A DNA stretch of 15,322 bases from Planctomycetota bacterium (GTDB lineage Bacteria; Planctomycetota; PUPC01; DSUN01). The notes below the pieces were generated by a model. The model was not told where the DNA came from. It did not search any database and saw nothing but the letters and a program-made list of their open reading frames with translations. Positions within the stretch are counted from its first letter, which is position 1. Each line of letters opens with the position of its first letter. This document shows, one piece after another, positions 13,584 through 15,322 of this stretch. Both the position numbers and the translations under genes were made by a program. The stretch spans positions 1 through 15,322 of the forward strand of contig VGYW01000191.1 of NCBI GenBank assembly GCA_016872875.1, written 5' to 3'.

Positions 13584-13608
13584 GAAAAAGACTCCAGGAG
13601 TCTTTTTC
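13584..13608. terminator. Bidirectional intrinsic terminator-like hairpin
   Basis: Perfect 12-base arms GAAAAAGACTCC (13584-13595) and GGAGTCTTTTTC (13597-13608) around a single A, so the real loop is three bases. A-run on one side and T-run on the other make a rho-independent-type signal on both strands. It lies between the aldolase (240 bp downstream of its stop) and the next minus-strand operon. Confidence 0.7.
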
Positions 13609-13717
13609 GCTGGGGAACCGCGCGGTGCGGAAAGGCCAAGCGGAAGGCTCGCCTCCAGCCTTGCGGCATGAGCGACGCCCGGAGCGAGGCCCGCATTGCT
13701 CTTTGACAACTCGGCTG

Positions 13718-13749
13718 GCCTCCCGCGGGCCGCGAAGCCCGCGGGAGGC
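13718..13749. repeat. 13-bp perfect hairpin with related GCGGGAGGCG repeats
   Basis: Arms 13718-13730 (GCCTCCCGCGGGC) and 13737-13749 pair perfectly around a six-base loop. GCGGGAGGCGCCGCTCC follows at 13741, and the near copy GCGGGAGGCGGCGCTCC recurs at 13830, right at the aldolase stop. A further CCCGCGGGAGGC is at 13810. REP-like spacer repeats, possibly protecting the aldolase mRNA end. Confidence 0.65.
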
Positions 13750-13846
13750 GCCGCTCCCACCGCCCGCGAGGGCGAAAGGAGCGGGGAGACTCCGGCCAGA
13801 GGAGGCCGGCCCGCGGGAGGCAAGGGCCTGCGGGAGGCGGCGCTCC

Positions 13847-14887
13847 TCACCTGGCGTAGAAGGCGGCCATCTCCTTGCAGGAGACGGGCTTGATCTTGGA
13901 GGCGTTGCCGGCCTGGCCGAAGGCGACCATGCGGTCAACGCAGATGGCCTTCATGGCCTCGCGGGCCGGGCCGAGGTATTCGCGGGGGTCGAACTTCTCG
14001 GGCGTGGCGCCGAAGACCTCGCGGATGGCCGCGGTCATGGCGAGGCGGTTGTCCGTGTCAACGTTGATCTTGCGGACGCCGTTGCGGATGCCGAGCTTGA
14101 CCTCCTCGACGGGCACACCCCAGGAGGGCTTGAGCTTGCCGCCGAACTGGTTGATCTTGGCCTTGAGGTCCTGCGGCACGGCCGAGGAGCCGTGCATGAC
14201 GAGGTGGCAGTTGGGCAGGCGGCGGTGGATTTCGAGGATGACGTCCATCTTGAGGACCTCGCCCGTGGGGGGCTCGGTGAACTTGTAGGCGCCGTGGCTG
14301 GTGCCGATGGCGACGGCCAGGGCGTCCACGCCGGTGAGCTTGACGAACTCCTGGGCTTCCGCGGGGTCGGTGAGGAGCTGCTTGTTGGTGAGCTTGGTCG
14401 TGGCCCCGTGGCCGTCCTCCTGGTCGCCCGTGCCGCTCTTGAGGTGGCCGAGGCAGCCGAGCTCGCCCTCGACCGTGACCCCCTTGGCGTGCGCCGCGGC
14501 GACCACCTTCTTCGTGATGTCCACGTTATAGGCGAAGTCGGCGGGGGTCTTGCCGTCCTCCTTCAGCGAGCCGTCAATCATCACGGAGGTGAAGTTCTGC
14601 TCGATGGCGCTCATGCAGGTGTCCATCGAGTTGCCGTGGTCGAGGTGCATGGCGATGGGGGTGGCGGGGTAGAGCTCTGCGGCGGCGAGCATGAGGTGGC
14701 GGAGGTAGGCGTCGTTGGTGTACTTGCGCGCGCCGCGCGATGCCTGGATGATGACGGGCGAATCGGTCTCCTTCGCCGCGGTCATGATGGCCTGGATTTG
14801 CTCCATGTTGTTCACGTTGAAGGCGGCGAGGCCATAGCCGTTCTCCGCCGCGTGGTCGAGCAACGCTCGCATTGGGACCAGGGGCAC
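13847..14887 (-). CDS. fba: Class II fructose-bisphosphate aldolase (Calvin-cycle/CbbA-like subtype)
   Basis: 346 residues. The enzyme splits fructose-1,6-bisphosphate to glyceraldehyde-3-phosphate and dihydroxyacetone phosphate with a zinc ion, in glycolysis and gluconeogenesis. Seen: MHLDHGNS at 80-87 (Asp83 catalytic, His84 zinc ligand), GELGCLG, AIGTSHGAYKF and VMHGSSAVPQ with the further zinc-ligand histidines and phosphate-binding residues, and KINVDTDNRLAMTAAIR. Length and the DAYLRHLMLAAAELYP region fit the longer subtype that includes CbbA. No other Calvin-cycle gene is near, so a glycolytic role is as likely. The start is a GTG at 14885-14887 with a perfect AAGGAGG six bases before it. 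A weak promoter candidate lies at 14943-14971. Confidence 0.95.
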   Translation of the reverse strand: MPLVPMRALLDHAAENGYGLAAFNVNNMEQIQAIMTAAKETDSPVIIQASRGARKYTNDAYLRHLMLAAAELYPATPIAMHLDHGNSMDTCMSAIEQNFTSVMIDGSLKEDGKTPADFAYNVDITKKVVAAAHAKGVTVEGELGCLGHLKSGTGDQEDGHGATTKLTNKQLLTDPAEAQEFVKLTGVDALAVAIGTSHGAYKFTEPPTGEVLKMDVILEIHRRLPNCHLVMHGSSAVPQDLKAKINQFGGKLKPSWGVPVEEVKLGIRNGVRKINVDTDNRLAMTAAIREVFGATPEKFDPREYLGPAREAMKAICVDRMVAFGQAGNASKIKPVSCKEMAAFYAR

Positions 14888-14942
14888 TGCGAACCTCCTT
14901 GAAAATGGGTGCTGGTGCCGGCCGTTCGGCTTGGGTTTTCAC

Positions 14943-14971
14943 ATTCTGCCAGAAACGGCCTCCCAATGCAA
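14943..14971 (-). promoter_or_regulatory. Candidate promoter of fba
   Basis: On the minus strand: TTGCAT (14971-14966), a 17-bp spacer, CAGAAT (14948-14943). The boxes match only 3 and 4 of 6, but the spacer and the G at the third -10 position agree with the better promoters of this window. The leader would be about 50 bases. Confidence 0.4.
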
Positions 14972-15024
14972 CCGCGGATCGGCGCGGGGGGGCTGGCCCC
15001 CAGTCCCGGCGCGGCCTCTCGGGA

Positions 15025-15200
15025 GCCCCTATGGGGCGTACTATATCAGCCCAGGGCAACGCCCTGGGAGGCGGGGGCCGTGCGTGAGCCAGCCCTGAAG
15101 GGGCGTACTGCGCGCCACGGGCGGCACCGTCTCGCTCGGGGTCTAGTACGCCCCTACAGGGCTGAGCCGGGGCGGTCTCCTATTCCCAGGGCTTCGCCCT
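15025..15200. repeat. Second copy of the CGTACTATATCAG palindromic repeat
   Basis: Starts with GCCCCTATGGGG and the same 21-base block as 3344-3364 (here 15037-15057). It continues in parallel with 3331-3507 up to TTCGCCCT, then breaks off, so the right half of the inner inverted repeat is missing. The outer 24-bp arms and target duplication of the first copy are absent. It lies upstream of fba and holds no gene. Confidence 0.8.
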
Positions 15201-15220
15201 GATCTTTGCCCACATCTTCT

Positions 15221-15291
15221 GGGGGCTGGGGTTTAGCCCCCGAATGGGGGCGTTTGAGCCGTAGCCCAGGGCGACCGAAGGGAGCCCTGGG
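15221..15291. repeat. Two further hairpins at the window end
   Basis: GGGGGCT (15221-15227) with AGCCCCC (15235-15241), and CCCAGGGC (15265-15272) with GCCCTGGG (15284-15291). The second uses the same stem as the CCCAGGGC hairpins in the repeat before it, so the region looks like a mosaic of palindromic repeats. It may continue beyond the window. Confidence 0.6.
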
Positions 15292-15322
15292 AAAAGGCCC
15301 CGCCAGCGTAGAGCCCCCGAAG

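Noticed and set aside
13185..13706. Plus-strand gene of about 170 residues
   Set aside because: Crosses the RHH gene, its promoter and the terminator hairpin; no recognisable protein features.
13625..14902. 425-residue open frame on the plus strand
   Set aside because: Antisense shadow of the aldolase gene, whose motifs are unmistakable on the other strand.
1..15322. tRNA genes
   Set aside because: No GGTTCGAATCC-like T-arm with a matching acceptor stem was noticed on either strand; a covariance-model scan would settle this.

Overview
The window is a high-GC bacterial chromosomal segment of mostly housekeeping genes separated by spacers rich in palindromic repeats. The repeat types suggest an uncultured Planctomycetota/PVC-type bacterium. 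These are inverted repeats with the CGTACTATATCAGCCCAGGG core, REP-like hairpins placed in frame inside genes, and a CTCGTTCC...GGAACGAG hairpin. The lineage call is recall-level inference. No rRNA, tRNA, CRISPR array, prophage or transposase gene was seen.

Layout. (1) 1-1764 (+): 3' part of a GH13 alpha-amylase-family gene, convergent with a minus-strand operon (3200-1812) of a LmbE/PIG-L deacetylase and a small nucleotidyltransferase-fold protein. (2) 3287-3586: a 282-bp MITE-like element with 24-bp perfect terminal inverted repeats and a 9-bp target duplication, lying between the divergent promoters of the deacetylase operon and nusB. (3) 3594-6285 (+): nusB, a spacer with a long inverted repeat, then pheT lacking the EMAPII-like tRNA-binding domain; no pheS is in view. 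(4) 6327-7259 (+): a promoter, a leader hairpin, a DUF6338-like membrane protein and an overlapping 48-residue proline-rich micro-protein, with GC content lower than the neighbours. (5) 9184-7310 (-): mnmG, carrying an in-frame palindromic insertion. (6) 9218-9889: seven copies of a 24-bp perfect-type palindrome at 104-109-bp steps, directly upstream of mnmG. (7) 13331-10121 (-): a tight operon of a ribbon-helix-helix antitoxin-like protein, a GT39-type membrane glycosyltransferase with several palindromic repeats in its frame, and a SAM hydroxide adenosyltransferase (DUF62). (8) 14887-13847 (-): class II fructose-bisphosphate aldolase, followed upstream by a second copy of the core of the 3.3-kb element.

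Functions. nusB, pheT, mnmG, fba and the DUF62 gene are core functions (antitermination, tRNA charging, tRNA wobble modification, glycolysis/gluconeogenesis, SAM turnover). The GH13, deacetylase and GT39 genes point to carbohydrate and envelope metabolism. Four well-supported promoters share a 17-bp spacer, and several starts are TTG or GTG chosen by clear Shine-Dalgarno sites.

Most unusual items: the palindrome array upstream of mnmG, the MITE with intact target duplication between two promoters, the palindromic elements translated in frame inside mnmG and the GT39 gene, and the DUF6338/proline-rich pair.
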